From IMG/VR virus record IMGVR_UViG_3300020202_000057, positions 1 through 36,634 of that record: 36,634 nucleotides of DNA. The stretch is one strand, 5' to 3'. Both the position numbers and the translations under genes were made by a program. Positions 22,401-29,437 of the stretch are shown piece by piece; the stretch's first letter is position 1; each line of letters opens with the position of its first letter. This DNA is from a virus. The notes beneath the pieces are model-generated. The model saw only the letters and a list, made by a program, of their open reading frames with translations, was not told where the DNA came from and did no database searches.

Positions 22401-23850
22401 TCGTTTCGAAGATCAATACTTTCCTCATGTGCGCCGCGGTTTCCTGGAAGCGTGGAAGGAAGACGGCATACTCAAAGCCTTCAAGGAAATGCGGGATAAA
22501 TTCAAGCAAGATCAGAAGTATCTTAATATCCTCGATGAACGCACTAAGGAAATCCTGCCGTACGAGAAGTGGATAGGTTTTACTCAGTTTCGTACAGACG
22601 AACTTGTGCCTACTGTAAACGCACATCGCGCCTTTGAATCCTACGTGACAGCCCTTGAAAGGGGGCGCCATTTAGATGCACTCATTCCTGAAGTTATGGC
22701 TTATGTGCACGCCCTCTCTCCTCGGCAGTTGAGCCCGCGAGGAATTGAACTCGACACTTCTCTGAAACGCTTTGTGAAGGAGTGGGTAAACGCGAATAAG
22801 GGGCGAGTGCCGCGAGGTTTCTTTGAGCCGGGCGGCAAGATGGATTGGACACTTCGCTCTAGCGTCGCCTTAACCCGTATCCTCGACCTCGGCTTCAACT
22901 TCACCACACAGCTTGCCGCCCCTGTGGGTGAACAGATCATGAACCTGACGATGCTTAAACCCAAGGCGTATGCAGAGGCAATCCGTCGGCGTAACACTGC
23001 CCAGGGCCGAGCCATTATCCGTAAGTATCAAAACTTTACCGGGCGCACTTTCTTTGACGAGATGAGCAAAGCTGCCAACAATGCCGGAGATAGGCTTATG
23101 GGCGGTATGTTTGCGATCTTTAGTGGGGCCGTAAAGAGCGGTAATAACATATTCCTACTCGGTAAGATGACGCCGGAGGAATTTGCCTCTGGGGCTATCA
23201 GCACGGATCGTCTCGCTCGTCTAATGGTAGAGATGAATAAATACCGAGCGGTAAAAGGGGTAGAGTCTATCATGGGGCGGACGGGAGAAGCCGAGGCTTT
23301 CAAGCAATATAAAAACTGGGCCATTCCGGCTGTGCGCGCAACGGCGACAAACGCACATGATCTGTACCAACTTATTAAGAATAAGGGCGCAAAAGCTGCC
23401 CTGACCTCGGACGCAGGCAAGGAGCTCTTTTACTCGGTAGGTTTAGGTACAGCAATAGCGGTCGGGGCTTATGGCTACTTTACCGAACTCGGAGAGAAGA
23501 AGGACAGATCGTTTGTTGAGAATGTGCAATATAAGGCTATGCGCGATGCCCTTTCTATTTTCGGCGCCTTCGACCTAACTCTGTGGTCAGAGATTCGCAT
23601 TGCCTCATTCTTTAAAGACCTATCCGAAGCGCTCAAGGCTTCTGTATTAATGGAGAAATATAAAACCACTGGTGAACTCAAGGGGCCAGCACAACTTCAA
23701 CGTACCCTTACTCCGAGTATCGTCAAGCAGGTAGTTCAAGACAGTGCATCAAGAGATAATAACGAAGACTCCGGTAAAGTATCAATACCATCTATCAAAA
23801 TACCAGAAATTAACGTGCCCTCGATTCGTATACCGAGCCTGTCTATTTAG
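19480..23850 (+). CDS. Giant polyvalent internal virion protein: lysozyme-like plus ART-like domains
   Basis: A 1456-residue protein. Residues 40-150 form a lytic transglycosylase-like domain (AIAKIESGGNYAAIG, catalytic Glu49; AYGKYQVMDFNIPLW; AAKVWFGGPGAL) that would open peptidoglycan during DNA ejection. Residues about 410-530 read VYHGTNAKFDVFDTG, IGIAFTNTKEEAGGYG, GHDGLIIESKRGQKMFVAFD and NTRIKTKSQLTSLYN, the pattern of ADP-ribosyltransferase domains in phage polyvalent proteins. Residues 560-1300 are mainly long charged helices with a YFPHVRRGFLEAW region typical of polyvalent proteins. A membrane helix lies at about 1315-1340, and a short IPSI/VPSI pentad repeat ends the chain. It is probably ejected into the host with the DNA. 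Confidence 0.8.
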   Translation: MALNTSAFEKKSTPQKQPSSSGLNLRAFAGGTTLSSPIELAKQAIAKIESGGNYAAIGPKTVKGQRAYGKYQVMDFNIPLWTKEALGKALTPQQFLKNPTAQEKVFEHRFGSYMKKYGSAEKAAKVWFGGPGALSNPNARDILGTTSQSYADKFSSTFGKPRAPSFDPSFVPVSTGFSPFSPTKTSTTTAILPKPEELEEPFVPPPARLTNRVVPNTELRAGKSGLTQMITNALPGILRRPFSNIVSDISDGLFGNPKDRAVVREFKKAKVDVPLTTLMETEGFMPFLGRSQTDQIEHLANQLEEKGVKPDRASSLAFYDVFSRGYAAPGTPQEERKKQAEARLKELAVTPEEKKVITYARLGQAVGGSLDAVGVLPVGKLVPKLGRGLDTLAAEARKYKSAEEFVRAQQPVYHGTNAKFDVFDTGKHGTNIKSEDIGIAFTNTKEEAGGYGKVKEAYLDFRNPKVLSSGDIVPAIWYDAEAPNVAKEARKAGHDGLIIESKRGQKMFVAFDNTRIKTKSQLTSLYNQVMGKGDSLSASRTDIPSITIRDLPIQNQKAGEIPYRKLRGIADDMNAMENPRTRLQMLNLELSFIEDAASNNPARSLVRYISRSTGKLPELTGKEAVRSVNTGKVIKNSKFGRKGDDIITELGFKDEAQAQEALDAYLKQREKIKEIRAEIVEVRKRRSLTLKGERLMQIARKDRRQAFRALRERYLLTDSELAQIRRGKDLSIMSSGEFERFMIRAEELASEIAEKSAARIELEDTIQNRELRRWENIRDLLKLPPSFADMTAREIRTLNEVLSKYKTGDEFLPVRMMETLPNTRLREVRTIREVMEILAKETDLSVEEVSKLKPTEFHRYMGDHALSRQHPFYSQLVFMKNKAFLEANARIIQLSDEADRLIKEARKSKPRGISDRLVPADKNIVKWLESSRDERAILEKNMTSAEIRASQWMDDIFKNYYEYLVKKHAEKKFSRFEDQYFPHVRRGFLEAWKEDGILKAFKEMRDKFKQDQKYLNILDERTKEILPYEKWIGFTQFRTDELVPTVNAHRAFESYVTALERGRHLDALIPEVMAYVHALSPRQLSPRGIELDTSLKRFVKEWVNANKGRVPRGFFEPGGKMDWTLRSSVALTRILDLGFNFTTQLAAPVGEQIMNLTMLKPKAYAEAIRRRNTAQGRAIIRKYQNFTGRTFFDEMSKAANNAGDRLMGGMFAIFSGAVKSGNNIFLLGKMTPEEFASGAISTDRLARLMVEMNKYRAVKGVESIMGRTGEAEAFKQYKNWAIPAVRATATNAHDLYQLIKNKGAKAALTSDAGKELFYSVGLGTAIAVGAYGYFTELGEKKDRSFVENVQYKAMRDALSIFGAFDLTLWSEIRIASFFKDLSEALKASVLMEKYKTTGELKGPAQLQRTLTPSIVKQVVQDSASRDNNEDSGKVSIPSIKIPEINVPSIRIPSLSI

Positions 23851-23944
23851 GTTTCCGCCAGTCCTTTAGGAGGCCGTACCACCACATAACACCCCAAGTT
23901 ATAAGGAGTATCAAAAGGTATTTAGGCCATGCGATCTCATCCAT
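23843..23944 (-). CDS. 33-residue Trp-rich membrane peptide
   Basis: A 33-residue frame, MDEIAWPKYLLILLITWGVM at the start, WWYGLLKDWRKPK at the end: one membrane helix with a basic C-terminus. It lies 18 nt after the stop of the secreted-protein gene on the same strand and overlaps the 3' end of the giant plus-strand gene by 8 bp, convergently. It could be the second gene of the minus-strand cassette. The membrane pattern is convincing; the frame is short. Confidence 0.45.
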   Translation of the reverse strand: MDEIAWPKYLLILLITWGVMWWYGLLKDWRKPK

Positions 23945-23962
23945 GATGGCCTTAGGGACTAC

Positions 23963-24622
23963 TCAGTTCACCTCCACCGTTACACTCTTGGTAAGGTTGC
24001 CGGAAGTGAAGGTGATGGTCTTGGTGCCCGTGGTGGCAGGGATGTACTGGAAACTTGTGTACCAGTGTTCTGCTTCGTCAGAAGCCTTACCGTTTAGGGT
24101 CTTATTAATGTTGGAATTGTCCTTTAAATCCTCCTCGGGTGTTTTATTCTCGTTTCTTGGATAGATCGCGTCACTAGGAAAACTCACCTTAACGGGAGTT
24201 CCGAACGCGCTTTTACCATCCTTGTTTAGGACAGTAATCTTGAAATTGAACGCGCCGTAAATCATGCCTCCTGCCGGATCAGGAAGGGATTTGGTGGTTA
24301 AAACCACAATCTCCGACTTGTCTACCGGCGCCTCCGCCACAGGTGCGATGCTGCCGTTCTGCGGAGGGGTCGGAGTCGGTGTGGGGGTAGGAGTAGTCGT
24401 CACGGGGGGATTGGTGGGCTGCGTTACTACGGGGGTCTGGATTCTTTGCATTTCTACCAACTGCGCCATGAGAATCTCCACCTGCTTAGTGAGGAGGAGG
24501 ATGACCTGCTGTAGGGAGGATACCAGGAGGGCTTGCGTGTCTTCCTGAGACATCTGGGCGTGAGAGGCCGTAGGTATCAGGAGCGCGGCTGCGATTACGA
24601 GGCTGATGAGTGTTTTCTTCAT
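23963..24622 (-). CDS. Secreted coiled-coil / Ig-like protein of CPR type
   Basis: A 219-residue protein on the minus strand. Residues 1-22 are a signal peptide ending in ASHAQ. Residues 25-62 form a leucine/glutamine coiled coil (LLVSSLQQVILLLTKQVEILMAQLVEMQ), then a Pro/Thr linker (residues 65-95) and a beta-sandwich Ig-like domain (GAFNFKITVLNKDGKSAFG, YIPATTGTKTITFTSGN). This exact plan is a hallmark of secreted parcubacterial proteins. It has its own promoter, divergent from the fibre promoter. Probable cargo (moron) altering the host surface, or a captured host gene. Confidence 0.75.
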   Translation of the reverse strand: MKKTLISLVIAAALLIPTASHAQMSQEDTQALLVSSLQQVILLLTKQVEILMAQLVEMQRIQTPVVTQPTNPPVTTTPTPTPTPTPPQNGSIAPVAEAPVDKSEIVVLTTKSLPDPAGGMIYGAFNFKITVLNKDGKSAFGTPVKVSFPSDAIYPRNENKTPEEDLKDNSNINKTLNGKASDEAEHWYTSFQYIPATTGTKTITFTSGNLTKSVTVEVN

Positions 24623-24660
24623 TATGTTGCACTAACGAATAAAACCCGAGACTAGCTAAT

Positions 24661-24690
24661 AGAATACCAACAGAAGGGATAAAAAGTCAA
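24661..24690 (-). promoter_or_regulatory. Promoter of the minus-strand secreted-protein gene
   Basis: On the minus strand TTGACT (plus 24685-24690), 18-bp spacer, then TATTCT (plus 24661-24666), extended by TTGG. It lies about 40 bp before ATG 24622 and is divergent from the fibre promoter P2. Confidence 0.6.
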
Positions 24691-24703
24691 GGTGGCAGAA
24701 AAG

Positions 24704-24741
24704 TTATCCCCTTTTACCAAAGACTAGTCTAGTGGTACAAT
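24704..24741 (+). promoter_or_regulatory. Late-type promoter P2 (tail fibres)
   Basis: TTATCCCC at 24704, then -35-like TTTACC (24713-24718), 17-bp spacer, extended -10 GTGG-TACAAT (hexamer 24736-24741). TTATCCCC is exactly 32 bp before the -10, as in P1 and P3. GTGGT-N6-ACCAC (24732-24747) forms a dyad across the -10. The leader is only about 8-10 nt before ATG 24756. Confidence 0.75.
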
Positions 24742-24755
24742 AACCACATCGTTTA

Positions 24756-25538
24756 ATGCCTAAAAACGAGGGACCGGAGGTGTTGGTCACTCGATTACGA
24801 GATTTCCTCAATGGCGGCGTTCCGACCAGGGAGGAATTTATGCAGTTGGCGGAAGAACTCGTTAAGTACGTCACGGGTGTAGATAAGCGGCTCTCCGGGG
24901 AATTTGAAAGCCTCGCCGCGGCTCTGCGGCAGATGTCGGAGACTTTGAAGGGGGACAGCGACGCCTCTCTTTCTGAAATGAAAGAGGGGCTTAATAGCCT
25001 TTTTGTGGGCGAACGGCTCTCCGACATGGAGCGTCTGATCCGCGCTTCCGTCCGCGAGGAGTTGGACAAGAAAATAGGGGAGGTAGACGAGCGCCTGAGG
25101 CGCGTGCGCGACGGCCTGGACGGAGAAAAGGGGGAGAAAGGCGATCCCGGCTCACCGGATACTCCTGAACAGGTGCGGGACAAGCTGGAAAGCCTCAAGG
25201 ACGAGGAGAGGCTTGACCCGAGCGCTATTAAGGGCCTCGATAAGTACATACAGGAGAACTCCAAGGCGATGGGGGTTCCCTACGCCGGGCCGTCAGGCGG
25301 CGGTATCGTCAAAGCCTACGATCTCAGCTCGCAGCTCGACGGCGCAGACCGCACCTTCAGCCTGCCCGCCTTTTGGCGGGTTATTTCCGTGCATCTCAGT
25401 TCCTTCCCGAGCATCCTGCGCCCGACGGTGGACTATACGACGAACGCAGCCACCATGGAGATCACCTTTACCAGCGAAGTACCGGCTAACGCTCTTGCGG
25501 CGGGACAGACCTTAATCGTGGTGTACGCCGAAGCCTAA
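24756..25538 (+). CDS. Tail-fibre protein with coiled coil and collagen-like segment
   Basis: A 260-residue protein. Residues 1-120 are charged helices that should form a trimeric coiled coil (EFMQLAEELVKYVTGVDKRL; MERLIRASVREELDKKIGEV). Residues 122-135 carry a short collagen-like run (GLDGEKGEKGDPGSP), followed by the conserved PEQVRDKLESLKDEERLDPSAIKGL. The C-terminal 90 residues form a beta domain (IVKAYDLSSQLDGADRTFSLP) for trimer folding or attachment. It is the first gene of the fibre operon and is driven by late promoter P2. Confidence 0.78.
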   Translation: MPKNEGPEVLVTRLRDFLNGGVPTREEFMQLAEELVKYVTGVDKRLSGEFESLAAALRQMSETLKGDSDASLSEMKEGLNSLFVGERLSDMERLIRASVREELDKKIGEVDERLRRVRDGLDGEKGEKGDPGSPDTPEQVRDKLESLKDEERLDPSAIKGLDKYIQENSKAMGVPYAGPSGGGIVKAYDLSSQLDGADRTFSLPAFWRVISVHLSSFPSILRPTVDYTTNAATMEITFTSEVPANALAAGQTLIVVYAEA

Positions 25539-25541
25539 CTT

Positions 25542-26969
25542 ATGAATAAATACGCAAAATACATCATCGCTTTCTTGGTAGGTTCTGGTTTCTTTGGGTA
25601 TGCCGCGTACGGCGCACCTTCTACGGAAGTTATCTATCAAAAGACGATCCTTCCTGTTAGCAACCTCTCTTTTGATCTTGGTTCTTCTAGCCCTGCGTAT
25701 AATTGGCGGAACATTTACGCGCAGAATCTCACTCTGACAGGGACGTGTACGGGATGCGGTAGTGGCTCTAGTGGCGGCGGACAGAGTTGGGAATTGTTTG
25801 GTTCTCCCTCATACCTTGCTCCTACCACCTCCAAGGGGATCATCGTTACTTCGTCGTCCACCATCACCGCGCTCGACGTCATAAACGGCACCACCACCAA
25901 CGCCACCACCACTGCTCTCAAGACTACCAACTTCACCATCGGTTCATTGACAGGTTTCCTTAAGGCGGCTTCTGGGGTAGTTACCACTTCTCTCATAAAC
26001 CTCGCGGCAGACGTCACGGGCGACCTGCCTTTTGCCAACCTCACCCAACTAAGCGCCAACAGTGTCCTAGGAAATCCCACAGGGGCAACGGCCGACGGGC
26101 AATCTGTCGCCACTTCTAGTCTCTACGGGGCAGCGTCTACGGGAGGCTTCGTTCTTCAATGGTCAAATGCTCTGAATGGTCTTATTCTCGCCGCAACTTC
26201 CACGGGTTCGGGCTCCGGCACGGTAGGTTCAGGTACGACGGGTCAATTCCCTTTTTATAACGCGAACGGCACAACCCTCACCGCCACGTCGAGTATCTAC
26301 ATCACCCAATCCGGCAACATTGGTATCGCCACTACCAGCCCCGGCGCACGCCTTGATATATGGCAATCTGCCGCTTCAGCTCAGTTGCGCCTCTCTAAAA
26401 ACCAGTCACTTTACTCTGAACTTACTGTTGATTCGACAGGTGATCTTACTATTAGCGCCGCTGGCGGAGATATTTACACTTTTACAGAAAATATCTCGAT
26501 CTGCGGAGGCGGCAGCTGCCCTTCCCAATTCACGCCTTTGACGACGAGCGGCAACCTATATGTGGAAACGACTCTCGCCGTAGGTACTTCAACACCGGGC
26601 GGCGGCGCTATCGTAGCGGGCGGCGGCGCGATTACGAACGAAGAAATCTACCCGGCGACTTCGACTTCGCAGGCCGTGGATTGGAGCGCGAGCACGCAGC
26701 AGAATTTCAAGTACGGAACGGCGGCGATCACCGTGTCCTTCTCTAAAGTCATGGCGGGCGGCACGTTGCGCATGGTTACATGCGCGCCGGACTCCGGCAC
26801 AATGGGTACGATCACCTGGCCTGCGGGCATCCGGTGGGCGGGTGGAACCGCGCCGACGCAGACCACGACCGCGCAGAAATGCGATATTTATTCCTTCATA
26901 GCGACGAAAGCGACTTCAACTGTTTCCGGATCGTCTGTAATTTTGGGAGCACAAAGCGCGAACTTCTAA
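25542..26969 (+). CDS. Signal-bearing Ser/Thr-rich tail-fibre/adhesin (CPR style)
   Basis: A 475-residue protein. Residues 1-25 (MNKYAKYIIAFLVGSGFFGY, ending AAYGAP) look like a signal or anchor. The region after LSFDLGSSSPAYNWRNIYAQNLTLTG is the beta-helix motif of chaperone-capped phage fibres and of parcubacterial surface proteins; then come NGTTTNATTTALKTTNFTIGS and several GNIGIATTSPGARLDI-type repeats. The C-terminal 120 residues (STSQAVDWSASTQQNFKYGTA) form a beta domain with WPAGIRWAGGTAP. A secretion-like N-terminus on a virion fibre is unusual and is shared with the next gene. Confidence 0.75.
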   Translation: MNKYAKYIIAFLVGSGFFGYAAYGAPSTEVIYQKTILPVSNLSFDLGSSSPAYNWRNIYAQNLTLTGTCTGCGSGSSGGGQSWELFGSPSYLAPTTSKGIIVTSSSTITALDVINGTTTNATTTALKTTNFTIGSLTGFLKAASGVVTTSLINLAADVTGDLPFANLTQLSANSVLGNPTGATADGQSVATSSLYGAASTGGFVLQWSNALNGLILAATSTGSGSGTVGSGTTGQFPFYNANGTTLTATSSIYITQSGNIGIATTSPGARLDIWQSAASAQLRLSKNQSLYSELTVDSTGDLTISAAGGDIYTFTENISICGGGSCPSQFTPLTTSGNLYVETTLAVGTSTPGGGAIVAGGGAITNEEIYPATSTSQAVDWSASTQQNFKYGTAAITVSFSKVMAGGTLRMVTCAPDSGTMGTITWPAGIRWAGGTAPTQTTTAQKCDIYSFIATKATSTVSGSSVILGAQSANF

Positions 26970-26970
26970 C

Positions 26971-27816
26971 ATGAAAGGATTCTTCTCTAAATTCCTCACC
27001 TCGATAGCAATCCTTTCGACAGTTTTTTTCTTCGCGCCGATTTCCCCCGCTTACGCAGTAACAACGGCAAAAGTCCTGGTCGTAGGTGGAGGCGGAGGCG
27101 GAGGGAACAGTGGTACTAAAGGCGGCGGTGGAGGTGGTGCAGGAGGGTATCAATACAACGAGGCTTTTCCTGTAACCGCCCAAGCCTATACCGTAACGGT
27201 GGGTGCCGGCGGTCCTGGCGGTGCAAATGGTAGTGATAGCGTTTTTTCTACGATTACCGCAATAGGAGGGGGGCGCGGGGGTAACGCAAATGGTGGGGCT
27301 GGGCAGAACGGAGGTTCGGGAGGTGGTGGTGCTGCGAGTAACGGTACTAAAGGCACAGGAAGCCAGGGTTTTGACGGAGGAAACGCCGCTTCTTCGGCTG
27401 GTGGTGGCGGTGGCTCGGGTGGTGCTGGTCAAACTGGTTCTGGGAATGGAAGTACGCCAGTCGCAGGAGGTGTGGGCACAAGTAATAGTATTACTGGGTC
27501 TGCGGTAACGTATGCGGCGGGCGGTGGTGGAGGTACTGATGACAATAGTAATACTAGTAATAACAATCCAGGAACTGCTAATACAGGAAATGGCGGCGGT
27601 GGAGGAAACGGGGCAGACTCGACTACCCCCAACCCTTCTGCTGGTGGCTCAGGTGTAGTAATAATTGCTTATATCAGTTCTGAGTTCGATCACACTGGAG
27701 GAAACGAGACTGGAACTAACGGGGCAGAAACCTGGGTGAAATTCACTTCAAGTGGGACTCTTACCCTTACGGCAGCTACTGGAGGTTTCAATTTCTGGCA
27801 ATTCTTCGCCTGGTAA
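26971..27816 (+). CDS. Glycine-rich secreted adhesin / fibre tip
   Basis: A 281-residue protein with a signal peptide (residues 1-29, FFAPISPAYAV). Residues 32-235 are extremely Gly-rich (VLVVGGGGGGGNSG, GGGGGAGGYQYNEAFPVTA, VTVGAGGPGGANGSD). Such sequences form polyglycine-II bundles in phage tip adhesins and similar surface proteins. The C-terminal 45 residues (TWVKFTSSGTLTLTAATG, ending FWQFFAW) are a hydrophobic beta segment. It follows the fibre gene with 1 nt between stop and start and probably forms the tip that meets the host surface. Confidence 0.7.
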   Translation: MKGFFSKFLTSIAILSTVFFFAPISPAYAVTTAKVLVVGGGGGGGNSGTKGGGGGGAGGYQYNEAFPVTAQAYTVTVGAGGPGGANGSDSVFSTITAIGGGRGGNANGGAGQNGGSGGGGAASNGTKGTGSQGFDGGNAASSAGGGGGSGGAGQTGSGNGSTPVAGGVGTSNSITGSAVTYAAGGGGGTDDNSNTSNNNPGTANTGNGGGGGNGADSTTPNPSAGGSGVVIIAYISSEFDHTGGNETGTNGAETWVKFTSSGTLTLTAATGGFNFWQFFAW

Positions 27817-27817
27817 C

Positions 27818-28690
27818 ATGATTCCTCTTTCTCATAACCCTCTTTGGACACCTGACAAGCGCGACTTCTCCCACTCTAAGAAGTTTGGCTCTCTCCCGGC
27901 GTCCATCCTGCCCACCAACGGCTTAGGCCGCGTACCCATCTCCATCAAGGATCAGAAGCAAACCCTTTTCTGTACAGGTTTTGGTACGGCGGCGGCGTCT
28001 GAATACCAAGAAGGGGAGGAGCTGTGTCCGCTTTTCCAAGTAGCTAAAATTGGGCAACTTCTCGACAGACCTATTCTCGACGGAGCCGACGCACGTGCCT
28101 CCATGAAGGCCATGATTCTTTTTGGCTCCCTCCCGCGCTCGCTGTCTCCCTTCAGTCTGAATAAACATACTCCCGAGTTCGTCGCTAACTGGAAGAACTG
28201 GCCGGAAGCGCTCGATAAGGAGGCTCGGAAGCGTTCTAAGGCGGGCTACTTCTCCGCCGACGGCCCGTACGACGCCTTCGATAAGGTGCGTATGGCGCTC
28301 TACCAGGGTGCGGCAGAGAATCAGGTGGTTATCGCCTTCGGCAGGTGGTATCCGCACTGGACGGGGACGTTCTGTAACGGGATCAGCCAAAGCTACGGCT
28401 ACCACTGTTACGTCCTGTACGACTGGTGCATGCGGAACGGCGTGACCTACCTGAAAATCCAGCAGTCCGGGGGCAAGGCCATGGGTGACGGGGGCACCCA
28501 GTACATAGACCGGGACACCTTCAATATGGCTTGGCAGTCCCTTCAGCTGGATTCTGAGCTATACATCCCGCGTGATCTCAAGGAAGGGGAGGATGCGGAG
28601 CTGCGGCAATCCCTATCCTTCATCCTGTGGGACTTGTATTACCGGGTGGCTAACCTCTTTGATTTATGGCGGCAATCCTCGAAGCGCTAA
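27818..28690 (+). CDS. Papain-like (C1 family) cysteine peptidase
   Basis: A 290-residue protein. SIKDQKQTLFCTGFGTAAASE contains the catalytic Cys at residue 52, matching the DQGxCGSCWAFA block of papain-like enzymes. GYHCYVLYDW carries the catalytic His196. IQQSGGKAMGDGGTQYID at about 210-227 matches the NSWGxxWGxxGY block, with the usual Asn replaced by Gln. Residues 52-130 lie between as the left domain. It opens the lysis locus and follows the fibre tip by 1 nt. It may cut host surface proteins, act as an endolysin accessory, or be a virion peptidase. ATG 27818 is preferred; the frame upstream overlaps the fibre tip gene. Confidence 0.75.
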   Translation: MIPLSHNPLWTPDKRDFSHSKKFGSLPASILPTNGLGRVPISIKDQKQTLFCTGFGTAAASEYQEGEELCPLFQVAKIGQLLDRPILDGADARASMKAMILFGSLPRSLSPFSLNKHTPEFVANWKNWPEALDKEARKRSKAGYFSADGPYDAFDKVRMALYQGAAENQVVIAFGRWYPHWTGTFCNGISQSYGYHCYVLYDWCMRNGVTYLKIQQSGGKAMGDGGTQYIDRDTFNMAWQSLQLDSELYIPRDLKEGEDAELRQSLSFILWDLYYRVANLFDLWRQSSKR

Positions 28691-29214
28691 AGAAACTTCT
28701 TATGAGCCTCTCGGATTTCCTGAAAGCCCAACCGATCGAGGAGGAGGTGGAAGACCCGGTAGAGCCTCCTGTGACCCCGGTGAAGCCCCAGGAGCCTCCT
28801 AGGCTGAGGATATACCGCCGGGCGATAGAGTGTCTCGGCAAGGACATCTCCCCCCGGGAGGACGAGCTAGGGTGCGCCGAGGCCATCTCTACGGGCATAC
28901 TGCACCCTCTTTTCCCAGAGTTCCCGGCGGGCATCCTCTCCACCCAAGTGCTCTACAAACTTTTGACGGATAAGAGATACGGCTTCAAGTCCACCCTCGA
29001 CCTCCTTCCTGGCAACATCATTCTCTCCGTCACCGGGCAAGGGAACGGCACCATCGAGCACGGGCACGTCGGGGTGCTCGGCTACGGCGGGGAGATCATG
29101 AGCAACGACAGCCGTAAAAAACTATTCCTTAAAAACTACTCTCTCGACGGATGGATAGAGCGCTATAGAAAGCACGGCGGCTATCCCATCCTTGTATTCG
29201 AGAGGATGAAATAA
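28666..29214 (+). CDS. NlpC/CHAP-like cell-wall hydrolase
   Basis: A 182-residue protein. Residues 1-22 are a helix (MAAILEALKKLLMSLSDFLK), 25-48 a Glu/Pro linker (EEEVEDPVEPPVTPVKPQEPP), and 60-182 a papain-fold domain with LGCAEAISTGIL (Cys70 as nucleophile) and HGHVGVLGYGGEIM (His132/His134). The Pro-rich linker separates a targeting or membrane-associated helix from the enzyme. It overlaps the peptidase gene by 25 bp and precedes the holin by 22 nt, so it is the likely peptidoglycan amidase or endopeptidase of the lysis set. Confidence 0.75.
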   Translation: MAAILEALKKLLMSLSDFLKAQPIEEEVEDPVEPPVTPVKPQEPPRLRIYRRAIECLGKDISPREDELGCAEAISTGILHPLFPEFPAGILSTQVLYKLLTDKRYGFKSTLDLLPGNIILSVTGQGNGTIEHGHVGVLGYGGEIMSNDSRKKLFLKNYSLDGWIERYRKHGGYPILVFERMK

Positions 29215-29236
29215 TTAGCAAGTAACTTCTAAGCCT

Positions 29237-29437
29237 ATGTTAAACACAGTCTCTCTCACCGGCACTGGCGTCCTCATCTCCCTCCTCGCTATGGGCCTCA
29301 AATACTTCGGCATCGTCGTAGACGAGAATCAGGTAGCCGCCTTCGTGAACAACCTCGCCCAGATCGTCGCTTTCGTGATGATTATAGTGGGCCAGGTGCG
29401 CCGCAAAGACCTCTCTTTCGGCCTGTTGCGTAAGTAA
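29237..29437 (+). CDS. Holin (two membrane helices)
   Basis: A 66-residue protein with helices at about residues 5-25 (VSLTGTGVLISLLAMGLKYF) and 34-54 (NNLAQIVAFVMIIVGQV), joined by a charged loop DENQVA and ending with the basic tail RRKDLSFGLLRK. Size, topology and position between two cell-wall hydrolases fit a class II holin, which permeabilises the membrane to release endolysin. The last base of its stop is the first base of the next ATG (TAATG). Confidence 0.82.
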   Translation: MLNTVSLTGTGVLISLLAMGLKYFGIVVDENQVAAFVNNLAQIVAFVMIIVGQVRRKDLSFGLLRK

